From Bacillota bacterium (lineage in GTDB: Bacteria > Bacillota > Sulfobacillia > JAJZIM01): 43,840 nucleotides of DNA. Under the pieces are notes generated by a model, which saw only the letters and a list, made by a program, of their open reading frames with translations, was not told the origin of the DNA and did not search any database. Shown in pieces: positions 17,640-25,671 of the stretch. Both the position numbers and the translations under genes were made by a program. Location: contig JAJZIM010000020.1 of the NCBI GenBank assembly GCA_021810565.1, positions 1 to 43,840 on the forward strand, read 5' to 3'. Each line of letters opens with the position of its first letter. Positions within the stretch are counted from its first letter, which is position 1.

Positions 17640-18135
17640 TCAGCACGGCGCCGAAGAAGCCGGTGCAGTCGCCGATGAGGCACAGCGGGAGGGCATAGCG
17701 GGTGCGGCGCACCCCCACGGAGCCGAAGTACAAGGTCAGGACGTACAGGGTGGTGTCGGAGCTGCCCTGGAGGACGGAGGCCACCCGCCCCAGGAAGGAA
17801 TCCGGGCCGTGGGTCTCCAGAACGTGGGCGATGATGCTGGTGGCCGCTCCCGAGGCGATGGGGCGCACCAGGATGATGGGCAGTATCTCGGCGGGAACCC
17901 GCAGGGGGGCCAGGGCGGGGCCCAACCAGCGGGTGAGCAGTCCCAGGGCTCCCGAGGACCGGAAGACCCCCAAGGCCACGTAGATGGCCAGGATATACGG
18001 CAGCAGGTGCGCGGCCAGGCGCAGCCCCTCCTCGGCGCCCTGAATGAAGACCTCGAACACGGGAACGCCCCGGGCATGGGCCACCAGGAGCACGGTGCAG
18101 ACCAGGGTGGGGATGAGCCAGGAGGAGAAGCTCAA
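17614..18135 (-). CDS. spmB: Spore maturation protein SpmB
   Basis: A 173-residue membrane protein with about five hydrophobic segments and the nucleoside-recognition (Gate) domain signature PIASGAATSIIAHVLETHGPDS and SSDTTLYVLTLYFG. SpmA and SpmB are needed for spore core dehydration and heat resistance. The TTG start at 18135 overlaps the spmA stop (TTGA), giving the family's usual N-terminus SFSSWLIPTLV and length. Longer in-frame starts upstream would run back through spmA and are rejected. Confidence 0.93.
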   Translation of the reverse strand: MSFSSWLIPTLVCTVLLVAHARGVPVFEVFIQGAEEGLRLAAHLLPYILAIYVALGVFRSSGALGLLTRWLGPALAPLRVPAEILPIILVRPIASGAATSIIAHVLETHGPDSFLGRVASVLQGSSDTTLYVLTLYFGSVGVRRTRYALPLCLIGDCTGFFGAVLITRLLFPR

Positions 18136-18725
18136 GGCTGACGGTCCCGGGGGGCCAGGCGGCGGAAGACGCGGTCGGCCGCCAGGACCACCGCCATGGA
18201 CAGCCCGGTGGTGAGCACCACCGCCTCCACGATTTGCGCTGGATCGCTGGAGCCCGTGGCCGCCCGCAGGGCGATGGCTCCCGAGGGAACCAGGGTCAAG
18301 ACGGCGCTGTTCAGGGCCAGGAAGGTGATCATGGCGGGCGTGGCGGTGCGCGGCTGCCGGTTGGTGGCCTGCAGTTCCTTCATGGCCTGCAGACCGAAGG
18401 GGGTGGCGGCGTTGCCCAGCCCGAAAATGTTGGCGGCGAGGTTCAGGGCGATGGCGGTGAGGGCGGGATGATCCCGCGCCAGATCGGGAAAGACGAAGCG
18501 CAGGAGGGGGGCCAGCCGCCGACCCACCGAATCCAGGATCCGGGCCTCTTGGGCCACGCGGCTCACCCCGAACCAAACGGCGATGGTGCCGCCGAGGGCC
18601 AGAGTCAGGTCCACGGCCCGGCGGGATTCGGTCAGGAAGGACACCGTGCCGGCGTCCAGCCGACCTTGGAGGGCGGCCACCCCGAAGCCGATGACTATGA
18701 GGCCCAGCCAGATCCCGTTGATCAA
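18132..18725 (-). CDS. spmA: Spore maturation protein SpmA
   Basis: A 197-residue membrane protein, the usual SpmA length, with the Gate-domain signature LNLAANIFGLGNAATPFGL and PAMITFLALNSAVLTLVPS. TTG start at 18725 gives the start INGIWLGLIVIGFGVAALQG; a GAGAGGAGGTG ribosome site lies just upstream. In-frame sequence further upstream belongs to the dispersed repeat and is not part of the protein. Operon with spmB; this is strong evidence for an endospore former. Confidence 0.92.
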   Translation of the reverse strand: MINGIWLGLIVIGFGVAALQGRLDAGTVSFLTESRRAVDLTLALGGTIAVWFGVSRVAQEARILDSVGRRLAPLLRFVFPDLARDHPALTAIALNLAANIFGLGNAATPFGLQAMKELQATNRQPRTATPAMITFLALNSAVLTLVPSGAIALRAATGSSDPAQIVEAVVLTTGLSMAVVLAADRVFRRLAPRDRQP

Positions 18726-18800
18726 GGGGGAGGGCACCTCCTCTCGGTTCGATCCCACCGTCAAGGATATGGGCCGGGGGGAGGCGGCAGAACCGGTATC

Positions 18801-18935
18801 GGAGGTGACTTTTCTACTTGACATAGCTTGACCATTGTCCATCGACGAAAAGGAAACTGGTGTCTCCATACCGTCCGGTTGCCGCAGGCTGGCGGCCTGG
18901 ACGAGAAACCAACCCGAAAAAGATCCTGAAGCGGC
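18801..18935 (-). repeat. Dispersed repeat, copy 2
   Basis: Inverted copy of the repeat at 34-169. It lies just upstream of spmA and may supply part of its 5' leader. The most conserved part reads, on the minus strand, GCTATGTCAAGTAGAAAAGT then CACCTCC. Sequence on to about 19080 also shows weak resemblance to the first 35 bases of the window. Confidence 0.7.
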
Positions 18936-19137
18936 GGGGGACATGTGGAAGAGGAACCCGCTGGCCCTTTCCCCCTGCTGCCGCCGCAGCCGTCCGGAGA
19001 AGCGACGGCATTCTGGGAGCCGAGGCGCCGCCCAGGACGGCGCGATGCACCCCGACGCCCGAACCGCTCGGAACCCCACCGTTGGATGGGAGCCGGGCAG
19101 CCCTTTGCTTCCTGATATTTAGCGAGTGTTATATCTC

Positions 19138-19166
19138 TTGACAGGTGGCCCATGGCGGTATATTAT
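19138..19166 (+). promoter_or_regulatory. Strong promoter of tnpB
   Basis: Consensus TTGACA (19138-19143), exactly 17 bases, TATTAT (19161-19166). An AGGAGGTG ribosome site follows 8 bases before the ATG at 19207. The sequence before it (18936-19137) holds nothing else I recognise. Confidence 0.75.
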
Positions 19167-19206
19167 GCCGCGGTGGGCATCATTTGTAGTTTAGGAGGTG
19201 AGTGGC

Positions 19207-20829
19207 ATGCCGGCCATGTCCTGCATCACGGTGACCCGCACCGTGAAGTTCCAGGTTCGATCCGAGGCCAACGCCGGAAAGATCAGCGCCCTCCTCGCCA
19301 CCGTTCAGGAGTGGGACCGGGCCGTGGCCTTCTACGCGGATTTCTTCCTGGACCACCCCGGTATTTTCTCCGAGCAGAAGACCTACGTGGCAAAACGGGG
19401 GAAGTACGCCGGAGAGGAGCGGCCCCGCCCGCTCACCGCCCAGGAGATCCTGACCTGGGCGGAGCGCCACACCGTGGCCACCAAGGCGCATCCGAACCTG
19501 TCTCGCGACTTCGGACAGGTTTGCCCCGAAGCGCCGACCGTGCTGCGCCGTGCGGCCATCAACCACGCCGCCGGGGCGGTGCGACAGCACCTGTCGAACC
19601 TGGCCAACTGGGAGGCGGCGGATCCCAAGCGGCGGGGCAAGGTCCCGGCCCTGCCCCGGCCCCATCCGCACCTGGTGGCCTACGAAGGAATCTCCGCCCT
19701 GCGCCTGGAGGACTACCGGGAGGGATACCTTCGCCTGCGCCTCCTGGACGGCGAGCGCTGGGAGTGGCATAACATGTCGGTGCAAGGTCCCCCCTACGCC
19801 CCGGAACTGTTCGCCCAGTCGCACTCGGAGAAGGGGCGCACGGCCCAGAATCGACGCATGGCGGAGGAGGGCCGCGCCGAGCGCACCCAGGAGGAGCGGG
19901 AGGCGCTAGGCCCGACCGTCGGCGTGTGGGTGGCCCGATCCCCGGTGCTTATCCCCAAGGAGGATGGCTGGTGGATCCCCGTGCCCTTCGAGTGCCGGGT
20001 GGTCATCCGGGGCAAGGCCGAGGACCGACGGCTCGCGGAACCTGATCTCAGGGTGGGCACCTTCGACCTGAACGCGGCCTCCACCGTGGGGGCGGCCTGG
20101 CAGGGCCAGCGCTGCATCGGGATCAAGACCATCCGGCATGCCCGGGAGAGCGAGAAGCGGGAGAAGGCCCTGCGGACGGTGGCCAAGAAGCAGCGCCAAT
20201 CCGGTAGGGCCGTCAAGGGTGAGCGCTCCAACCGCTCCCTTTGGAACTACATCCGCAACCTGGACGACGCCTTGGCTTGGCAAATAGCCAGCGTTATCGT
20301 CACCTGGGCGGTGCTCCTGGGCCTCCAGGTGTTGGTCTTCGAGCACCTGCGGTCCTACCGGCCCCGGCGGGGCCTTTCCTGGAGCCGGCGCACCAACCGG
20401 AAACGCTCCTATTGGCTGCGCGGAAAGGTGGTGAAATACGCGAGGCACCTGGCCCTGATCCACGGCATTCTGGTGGTGGAGCGAAACCCGGCCTGGACCA
20501 GTCGAGCATGCCCCGAGTGTCACCGTTTGGCGGAGCGGTTCTCCCCCGGCGGTACCGGCTACCCCAGCCGGCTAGCTTGCGGGCACTGCCTTGCCCCTGG
20601 CCTTGCCGGCCTGAGGCATGGAGATGCGAACGTGGCGGCGGCCTTGAACCTAAAGCCCAAGTGGGATCGGACCTTCCGGTATCCCATGAAGCAGGAGGTC
20701 CAGGCGGCGGCTGAACCAAGACGCGCCGGAAACGGCGGCGCAGCTTCGGGGGCCAACGACCAAACGGCGGATGCCTCCGGAGCCCAAAGCCCTGGTGGTG
20801 GGGCTGGTAAAACCGATACGGCCGCTTAA
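19207..20829 (+). CDS. tnpB: TnpB-family RNA-guided nuclease (IS200/IS605-type)
   Basis: A 540-residue TnpB/OrfB protein. The split RuvC catalytic residues are readable: D287 in VGTFDLNAAS, E379 in LVFEHLRS and D473 in HGDANVAAALNL. A zinc ribbon sits between the last two with cysteines C435, C438, C458 and C461. TnpB uses an RNA from the element's right end to cut target DNA at the donor site and so helps retain the element. It is longer than a typical ~400-residue TnpB, with an extended N-terminal lobe and a low-complexity Gly/Ala tail of ~45 residues. No TnpA transposase is nearby. ATG 19207 chosen; the GTG at 19198 overlaps the ribosome site. Confidence 0.9.
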   Translation: MPAMSCITVTRTVKFQVRSEANAGKISALLATVQEWDRAVAFYADFFLDHPGIFSEQKTYVAKRGKYAGEERPRPLTAQEILTWAERHTVATKAHPNLSRDFGQVCPEAPTVLRRAAINHAAGAVRQHLSNLANWEAADPKRRGKVPALPRPHPHLVAYEGISALRLEDYREGYLRLRLLDGERWEWHNMSVQGPPYAPELFAQSHSEKGRTAQNRRMAEEGRAERTQEEREALGPTVGVWVARSPVLIPKEDGWWIPVPFECRVVIRGKAEDRRLAEPDLRVGTFDLNAASTVGAAWQGQRCIGIKTIRHARESEKREKALRTVAKKQRQSGRAVKGERSNRSLWNYIRNLDDALAWQIASVIVTWAVLLGLQVLVFEHLRSYRPRRGLSWSRRTNRKRSYWLRGKVVKYARHLALIHGILVVERNPAWTSRACPECHRLAERFSPGGTGYPSRLACGHCLAPGLAGLRHGDANVAAALNLKPKWDRTFRYPMKQEVQAAAEPRRAGNGGAASGANDQTADASGAQSPGGGAGKTDTAA

Positions 20830-21005
20830 CCGGCGGCCAAGGCGCTGGCGCCGTGTAAACGGTGCGGAGGCTTGCCTCCGAAAGGCACGGCGCGACTCCC
20901 TGCGGGTTGCCGATCCGAACTGGCGCACCGGAGGATCGGCCCGGAAACGCTCCCCGCGCAGGGGCGGCACGAACGACCGTTGTCGAGATTCGTCCGGCGA
21001 ATCGG
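20830..21005 (+). ncRNA. Candidate omega RNA / right end of the TnpB element
   Basis: Directly after tnpB lies a noncoding, hairpin-rich stretch: CGGAGG-CTTG-CCTCCG (20865-20880), CCGATCC (20910-20916) pairing with GGATCGG (20933-20939), and GATTCG-TCCGG-CGAATC (20987-21003). TnpB guides are made from exactly this place in known elements. The guide part would be the host sequence just beyond the element end, which I cannot fix. Structure is seen; function inferred. Confidence 0.45.
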
Positions 21006-21012
21006 GCAACTG

Positions 21013-21043
21013 TTGACACCACCGTCGAGGCGCGGCATATAGA
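21013..21043 (+). promoter_or_regulatory. Probable promoter of panD
   Basis: TTGACA (21013-21018) followed after 17-19 bases by CATATAGA (21036-21043). The GGGAGGTG ribosome site starts soon after, so the leader is very short. Confidence 0.45.
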
Positions 21044-21066
21044 TGCGGGACGGGAGGTGCAGCGCC

Positions 21067-21423
21067 TTGCAGCGGACCATGTGCAAGGGCAAGATCCACC
21101 GGGCCACGGTGACCCGGGCGGATTTGGAGTATGAAGGCAGCATCAGCCTGGACGCCGCCCTGATGGCGGCGGCGGACATCCTGCCGGGGGAGCTGGTGCA
21201 GATCACCAGCCTGGCCAACGGCAAGCGGTGGCGCACCTACGCCATGCCCGCCGCGGCCGGCATGGTGGGGCTGAACGGGCCGGCGGCCCGCTGGTTTCAC
21301 CCGGGGGACCGGGTGGTGGTGCTCTCCTGGGGCCAGTACGCCCCGGAGGAGTTGGACCGGCGGCGCATGCGGGTGGTGTTCGTGGATCAGGCTAATCGGG
21401 TGGAGCGGGTGGAGGAGCGCTAG
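21067..21423 (+). CDS. panD: Aspartate 1-decarboxylase PanD
   Basis: A 118-residue pyruvoyl enzyme making beta-alanine for pantothenate. The self-cleavage site Gly24-Ser25 is present in EYEGSISLD, with K9 and R/Y residues of the active site (KGKIHRATVT). The TTG at 21067 places cleavage exactly at the family position 24/25 and has GGGAGGTG 7 bases upstream; the in-frame ATG at 21043 would put the ribosome site inside the gene. Its 3' end overlaps the convergent VanW gene by 32 bases. No panB/panC nearby. Confidence 0.94.
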   Translation: MQRTMCKGKIHRATVTRADLEYEGSISLDAALMAAADILPGELVQITSLANGKRWRTYAMPAAAGMVGLNGPAARWFHPGDRVVVLSWGQYAPEELDRRRMRVVFVDQANRVERVEER

Positions 21424-22228
21424 GGGGACCGGTCCCCACCTGGACGATGCGTGGGCTGGGCTGATAGGTGTCGATGCCCAGGGGCCGCACCGACTCTCCC
21501 CGGGCGGTGCGGACAGCGGCCCACACCCGCACCCGGCAGCCCGCCTGACCGGGAGCCGCCACCCGCTCGGTGCCCCGCGGCAGGACGGGGTCGGGCAGCC
21601 GCTGGGTCCGGGTGGGGTACCACTCCAGCACCTGGTGGTGCAGGCTCACCGCGGGACCGGTGATGCGGCCGTAGAGGGCGATGGTCAGGCGGTGGTCGGC
21701 GGCGTGGGCCCGGATCAGCACCGGTTGGGCCGTCGAGTTGCGAAAGCGCAGGTCCTTGCCCCCCTGCTCCGAGACCGTGGCATCCAGGCCGGGGGGCAGG
21801 TAGGGCACCAGCAGGGTGTGGGGATGGCGCTCCAGGACCTTTAGGTGGGCCAGGAGCACCGCGTCGTACAGGGTTCCGGCCACCTGGCAGACGCCGCCGC
21901 CGATGGAGGTGGCGATGCGGTTGCCCATGAAGGTGCGTCCCTCCCGATAGCCGCGCCGGGTGGTGAAGGGGCCCAGCCGTTGCAGGAAGGAGAAGGACTG
22001 CCCCGGTTCCAGCAGCGTCCCCGACAGGCGTCGGGCGGTCAGCTCGATGTTGCCGGCCTGGGCCGGCAGGGCGTGGGGATAGGCGGTGGTGACCGAACTC
22101 AAGCGCACCCGGAGGTCCAACGAGTCCTGGAGGGTCCGGAAGCGGTCCGCCGGTCCGGCCTGGGCCGGCAGCGCGGCGGCGAGCAGCCCGGCGGCAAGCA
22201 GGGCCAAGCAAGCGCGACGCGGCATCAT
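21392..22228 (-). CDS. VanW family exported protein
   Basis: A 278-residue protein with a signal peptide (RRACLALLAAGLLAAALPAQA) and a VanW domain: LEPGQSFSFLQRLGPFTTRRG then SIGGGVCQVAGTLYDA, FRNSTAQPVLIRA. VanW is found in vancomycin-resistance clusters and many spore formers; its biochemical role is unknown but the domain is linked to cell-wall proteins. ATG at 22228 has GGGGAGGTG just upstream; a longer in-frame start at 22285 lacks one. A Pro-rich tail (PPSAPPPAPPD) ends the protein. Confidence 0.88.
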   Translation of the reverse strand: MMPRRACLALLAAGLLAAALPAQAGPADRFRTLQDSLDLRVRLSSVTTAYPHALPAQAGNIELTARRLSGTLLEPGQSFSFLQRLGPFTTRRGYREGRTFMGNRIATSIGGGVCQVAGTLYDAVLLAHLKVLERHPHTLLVPYLPPGLDATVSEQGGKDLRFRNSTAQPVLIRAHAADHRLTIALYGRITGPAVSLHHQVLEWYPTRTQRLPDPVLPRGTERVAAPGQAGCRVRVWAAVRTARGESVRPLGIDTYQPSPRIVQVGTGPPSAPPPAPPD

Positions 22229-22340
22229 GGCAGCACCTCCCCGCAAGGAAGCATCCCCGCCGCCTCCGAGGAGGATGCCCCACACATGTTGCCGCCTCGG
22301 CCAGGGCTTGCCGAAGCCTTTTCTTTTCCCCCGCCTTTGC

Positions 22341-22346
22341 TATAAT
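22341..22346 (+). promoter_or_regulatory. -10 element upstream of cdaA
   Basis: A perfect TATAAT 50 bases before the cdaA start, without a recognisable -35. It probably drives cdaA-cdaR-glmM. Confidence 0.45.
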
Positions 22347-22395
22347 GAGCGAGGGAAAGCTAAAGCCGGACCTGGACGGCGGATGAGGTGGGCAA

Positions 22396-23175
22396 GTGGC
22401 CCTGCGCTCGGAAGATCTCGGGTTCATCGCGGCCTCCTTGGCGGACATCGCCATCGTGGCCTACATCTTCTTCCGGATCATCCTGCTCATCCGGGGCACC
22501 CGGGCCGTGCAACTGGTGAAGGGGATCGCGCTCTTGCTGCTGGCCACCCCCGTGGCGGGCTGGCTGCACTTGGTGGCCACCCACTGGCTGTTGCAGACGG
22601 TGCAGGTGATGCTGGTGGTGGCCCTGCCGGTGGTGTTTCAGCCGGAGCTGCGCCGGGCCCTGGAGCAGTTGGGCCGGGGCCGGCTCTTCACCCGCTCGCT
22701 GCTGGACCTGGGGAAGGCGGATCAGGAGCAGGTCCTGGGAGAGGTGGCCGGGGCCGCCTTCCTCCTGGCGCGCCGTCGGGTGGGTGCGTTGCTGGTGCTG
22801 GAGCGGGAGACGGGATTGCGCGAGTATGTGGAGAGCGGGGTGCGGTTGGATGCGCGGGTGTCGGCGGAGTTGATCCGGAGCATCTTCGAGCCGAACACGC
22901 CGCTGCACGACGGTGCGGTGATCATTCGGGGTAACCGCCTGGCGGCGGCGGCCTGCTTTCTGCCCTTTCCCGACCGGGGGGAGGTGGCCCGGGAACTGGG
23001 CTCCCGCCACCGGGCGGCCTTGGGGGTGACCGACCATTCGGACGCCCTGGCGGTGGTGGTCTCGGAGGAGACGGGCCGGGTCTCCCTGGCCCAGGGCGGC
23101 GTGCTGACCCGCGATCTGGACGAGGCCGCCTTGCGGCAGCGTCTGGATGAGGCCTTCCGGGGGCGCAAGGGATGA
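22396..23175 (+). CDS. cdaA: Diadenylate cyclase CdaA
   Basis: A 259-residue membrane enzyme making c-di-AMP from two ATP. Three N-terminal membrane segments (to about residue 85) precede the DAC domain; the catalytic motifs DGA at D172 (PLHDGAVIIRG) and RHR at 204-206 (GSRHRAALG) are intact. GTG start at 22396 behind GAGGTG. Its stop overlaps cdaR by 4 bases. The cdaA-cdaR-glmM order is the classic Bacillota arrangement, in which CdaR and GlmM tune CdaA activity and so tie c-di-AMP to peptidoglycan supply. Confidence 0.96.
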   Translation: MALRSEDLGFIAASLADIAIVAYIFFRIILLIRGTRAVQLVKGIALLLLATPVAGWLHLVATHWLLQTVQVMLVVALPVVFQPELRRALEQLGRGRLFTRSLLDLGKADQEQVLGEVAGAAFLLARRRVGALLVLERETGLREYVESGVRLDARVSAELIRSIFEPNTPLHDGAVIIRGNRLAAAACFLPFPDRGEVARELGSRHRAALGVTDHSDALAVVVSEETGRVSLAQGGVLTRDLDEAALRQRLDEAFRGRKG

Positions 23176-24107
23176 TGGATCGTCTGCTGGAGAAGAACTA
23201 TTTCGTGGCCTTGTTGTCCTTGCTGTTGGCCGTGTTGGTGTGGGCCCAGGTGGCCGGGGTGGGAGCCGCCCAGCCCCATAGGACCCTGAGCGGCGTGCGG
23301 GTGGCCGCCCAGGGCTTGGACCCGGGCATGTACCTCTTGGGTCTCAGCCCCAGCCAGGTGGCGGTGACCGTCCGCGGCACGCCGCAGCAGCTGGCCGTCC
23401 TCAATCCAGGGGCCGTGCGGGCCTCGGTGGATCTGCATGGGGCCAAGCCGGGCCTGAACTCGGTGGCGGTGCAGGTGTCTTTGCCCGCCGGCGTGAGCCT
23501 GGTGGGGTTGAACCCCGCGGCGGTGACCGCCCGGGTGGACGTGCTCCAGTCGCACACGGTGCCGGTGCGGACCAAGCTGGAGGGAGACCTGGCTCCGGGC
23601 TACCAGGACCTGCAGGTGGCACCGCAGCCGGCGTCGGTGCAGGTCTCGGGCCCCGCCGGCCGGGTGGAGCGGGTGGCGGCGGTGCAGGTGACCGTCAACC
23701 AGAAGGGGCTGGCGGGCACTTTCCGGATCCACGCTGCAGCCGTGGCGGTGGATGGGGCGGGGGCGCCGGTTTCCGGGGTGCGCCTCGACCCGGGTACCGT
23801 GGCGGTGCGGGTGCAGGTGGGAGCGCTGCCGGCGGTGACCCTGCCGGTGCGGCCGACCGTCGTCGGCTCTCCCGCCGCGGGGTATCGGGCCGGGACGGCC
23901 ACGGCCAACCCCGCCTCGGTCACCCTGCGGGGACCGCCCGCGGCGCTGCGCAACCTGAATTACCTGGGCACCCAGCCGGTGAGCGTGGCGGGGGCCACCG
24001 CGACGGTGAAGGCCACGGTGGCGGTGGAGCTGCCGTCGGGGACGGCGGCGGTGGGCTCAAGCACGGTGCAGGTGACGGTGCCGGTGACGGCGAAGACGGG
24101 AGGCTGA
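23172..24107 (+). CDS. cdaR: CdaR (YbbR repeat) regulator of CdaA
   Basis: A 311-residue protein: one N-terminal membrane segment (NYFVALLSLLLAVLVWAQVAG) and three to four YbbR repeats outside the membrane, seen as repeating LDPGMYLLGLSPSQVAVTVRG, LNPAAVTARV, LAPGYQDLQVAPQPASVQVS and AAGYRAGTATANPASVTLRG-like blocks about 80 residues apart. It binds and modulates CdaA. ATG overlaps cdaA stop. No catalytic motif expected. Confidence 0.93.
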   Translation: MMDRLLEKNYFVALLSLLLAVLVWAQVAGVGAAQPHRTLSGVRVAAQGLDPGMYLLGLSPSQVAVTVRGTPQQLAVLNPGAVRASVDLHGAKPGLNSVAVQVSLPAGVSLVGLNPAAVTARVDVLQSHTVPVRTKLEGDLAPGYQDLQVAPQPASVQVSGPAGRVERVAAVQVTVNQKGLAGTFRIHAAAVAVDGAGAPVSGVRLDPGTVAVRVQVGALPAVTLPVRPTVVGSPAAGYRAGTATANPASVTLRGPPAALRNLNYLGTQPVSVAGATATVKATVAVELPSGTAAVGSSTVQVTVPVTAKTGG

Positions 24108-24109
24108 AC

Positions 24110-25456
24110 ATGGGGCGTCTATTCGGGACCGACGGGATCCGCGGGGTGGCCAACCGGGAGCTGACGCCGGAGTTGGCCTTCCGATTGGGGCTGGCCGTGG
24201 CCCACACGGCGTGGGAAGCGGGGGACGGTGCGCGGCAGCAGATCCTCATCGGCAAGGACACCCGCCTGTCCGGCGACCTGCTGGAGGCGGCGCTCACCGC
24301 GGGCATTCTGGCGGCGGGGGTGGACGTGTTGGCGGCGGGGATGCTGCCGACGCCCGCCGTAGCCCATTTGACCCGCGATTGCGGTGCCGCGGCGGGGGCG
24401 ATGATCTCCGCCTCCCACAACCCGGTGGAGGACAACGGCATCAAGTTCTTCTCCGCCTCCGGGTACAAGCTGCCCGACGCCTGGGAGGACCGGATCCAGC
24501 AACTGGTGGAGGAGGGAGGGGAGCCGATCCACCGCCCTACCGCCGCCGGCCTGGGGCGACGGCGCGTGCTGGAGGACGGGGCCGCGCGCTACCTGGAGCA
24601 CCTGCGAGGGCTGGTGCCCGTGCGGTTGGAGGGGTGTCGGGTGGCGGTGGACGCCGCCTGCGGCGCGGCGGCGGGTTTGGCCAGCCGCCTGCTGCGGGAC
24701 CTGGGGGCTCAGGTGATCGCCATCCACGACGATCCGGACGGGGCGCGCATCAACGTGGCGTGCGGCTCCACCGATCCGGCGGCGCTGCAGGAGACCGTGG
24801 TGCGGGAGGACGCCCAGTTGGGCCTGGCCTTCGACGGCGACGCGGACCGCTGCCTGGCCGTGGACGAGCGGGGTGAACTGGTGGACGGGGACCACCTGCT
24901 GGCCATATTGGGCTTGGCCATGCTGCGCCGGGGAGAGCTCGCGGAGGGCACCGTGGTGGCCACGGTGATGTCGAATTTGGGACTGCACCAGATCATTGCC
25001 GCGCACGGCGGGCGGGTGGTGACCACCCGGGTGGGGGATCGCTACGTGCTGGAGGAGCTGTCGCGGGGCGGCTACTCCTTGGGCGGGGAGCAGTCGGGGC
25101 ACCTGATCTTCCCCCGCCTTTCCACCACCGGCGACGGCATCCTGACGGCGCTGCAGCTGTTGCGGGTGTGGTCCGAGGAGGGGCAGCCCCTGTCCCGGCT
25201 GGCCGCAGCGATGACCGTTTGGCCCCAGGTGTTGGTGAACGTGCGGGTGGCCCGGCGGGACGGCCTTTTGGAGCGGGAGCGGGTGCGGGAGGTAGTGGAC
25301 CGGGCCCGGACGCGTCTGGGGGACACCGGGCGGGTGCTGGTCCGCCCTTCGGGGACGGAACCGGTGGTGCGGGTGATGGTGGAGGCGCCCAGGGAGGCCG
25401 ATGCCCGGGACTTGGCGGAGGAGATCGCGGTCGCCATTGCCGAGGAGGTGGTTTAG
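24110..25456 (+). CDS. glmM: Phosphoglucosamine mutase GlmM
   Basis: A 448-residue alpha-D-phosphohexomutase converting glucosamine-6-P to glucosamine-1-P for UDP-GlcNAc. N-terminal LFGTDGIRGVANRELT, the phosphoserine loop ISASHNPVEDNGIKFF with Ser102, the metal loop AFDGDADRC and the phosphate-binding RPSGTEPVVRVM near the C-terminus are all there. It starts 2 bases after cdaR and is followed by the glmS ribozyme and glmS. Confidence 0.97.
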   Translation: MGRLFGTDGIRGVANRELTPELAFRLGLAVAHTAWEAGDGARQQILIGKDTRLSGDLLEAALTAGILAAGVDVLAAGMLPTPAVAHLTRDCGAAAGAMISASHNPVEDNGIKFFSASGYKLPDAWEDRIQQLVEEGGEPIHRPTAAGLGRRRVLEDGAARYLEHLRGLVPVRLEGCRVAVDAACGAAAGLASRLLRDLGAQVIAIHDDPDGARINVACGSTDPAALQETVVREDAQLGLAFDGDADRCLAVDERGELVDGDHLLAILGLAMLRRGELAEGTVVATVMSNLGLHQIIAAHGGRVVTTRVGDRYVLEELSRGGYSLGGEQSGHLIFPRLSTTGDGILTALQLLRVWSEEGQPLSRLAAAMTVWPQVLVNVRVARRDGLLERERVREVVDRARTRLGDTGRVLVRPSGTEPVVRVMVEAPREADARDLAEEIAVAIAEEVV

Positions 25457-25467
25457 GAGCGGGATGC

Positions 25468-25610
25468 TTCGCCAGCGCCAGACCCCGGCGACGGGGTGAC
25501 GAGGTGGGGGAGGATCGAGTCTTCGGCGGATGCCCCCCGGCCGGCCACGGCCGACAGCGGTTCCACAAAGCCCGGCGGCGACGTCGGGGACAAAGGGGAC
25601 CAGGTGGCGC
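25468..25610 (+). ncRNA. glmS ribozyme: glmS ribozyme (glucosamine-6-phosphate-activated)
   Basis: The sequence contains the conserved glmS-ribozyme blocks in order: AGCGCCAGACC (cleavage between A25474 and G25475), GTGACGAGGTGG (25496-25507), GGATCGAGTCTTCGGCGGAT (25512-25531), GCCCCCCGGC and a 3' pseudoknot region with ACAAAGGGGACC near 25590. It lies between glmM and glmS. When glucosamine-6-P binds, the RNA cleaves itself and the downstream glmS message is degraded, a feedback brake. Loop sequences are much more GC-rich than in Bacillus. The 3' limit is approximate. Confidence 0.88.
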
Positions 25611-25671
25611 GCCGTTTACGCCGCCCTGCTCCGGGCGGCGGCGGCAGACAATCGGGGAGGTCTAAAAGGAA

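Noticed and set aside
18740-18760. GGTTCGATCCC resembling a tRNA T-loop
   Set aside because: No acceptor, anticodon or D stems can be drawn around it.
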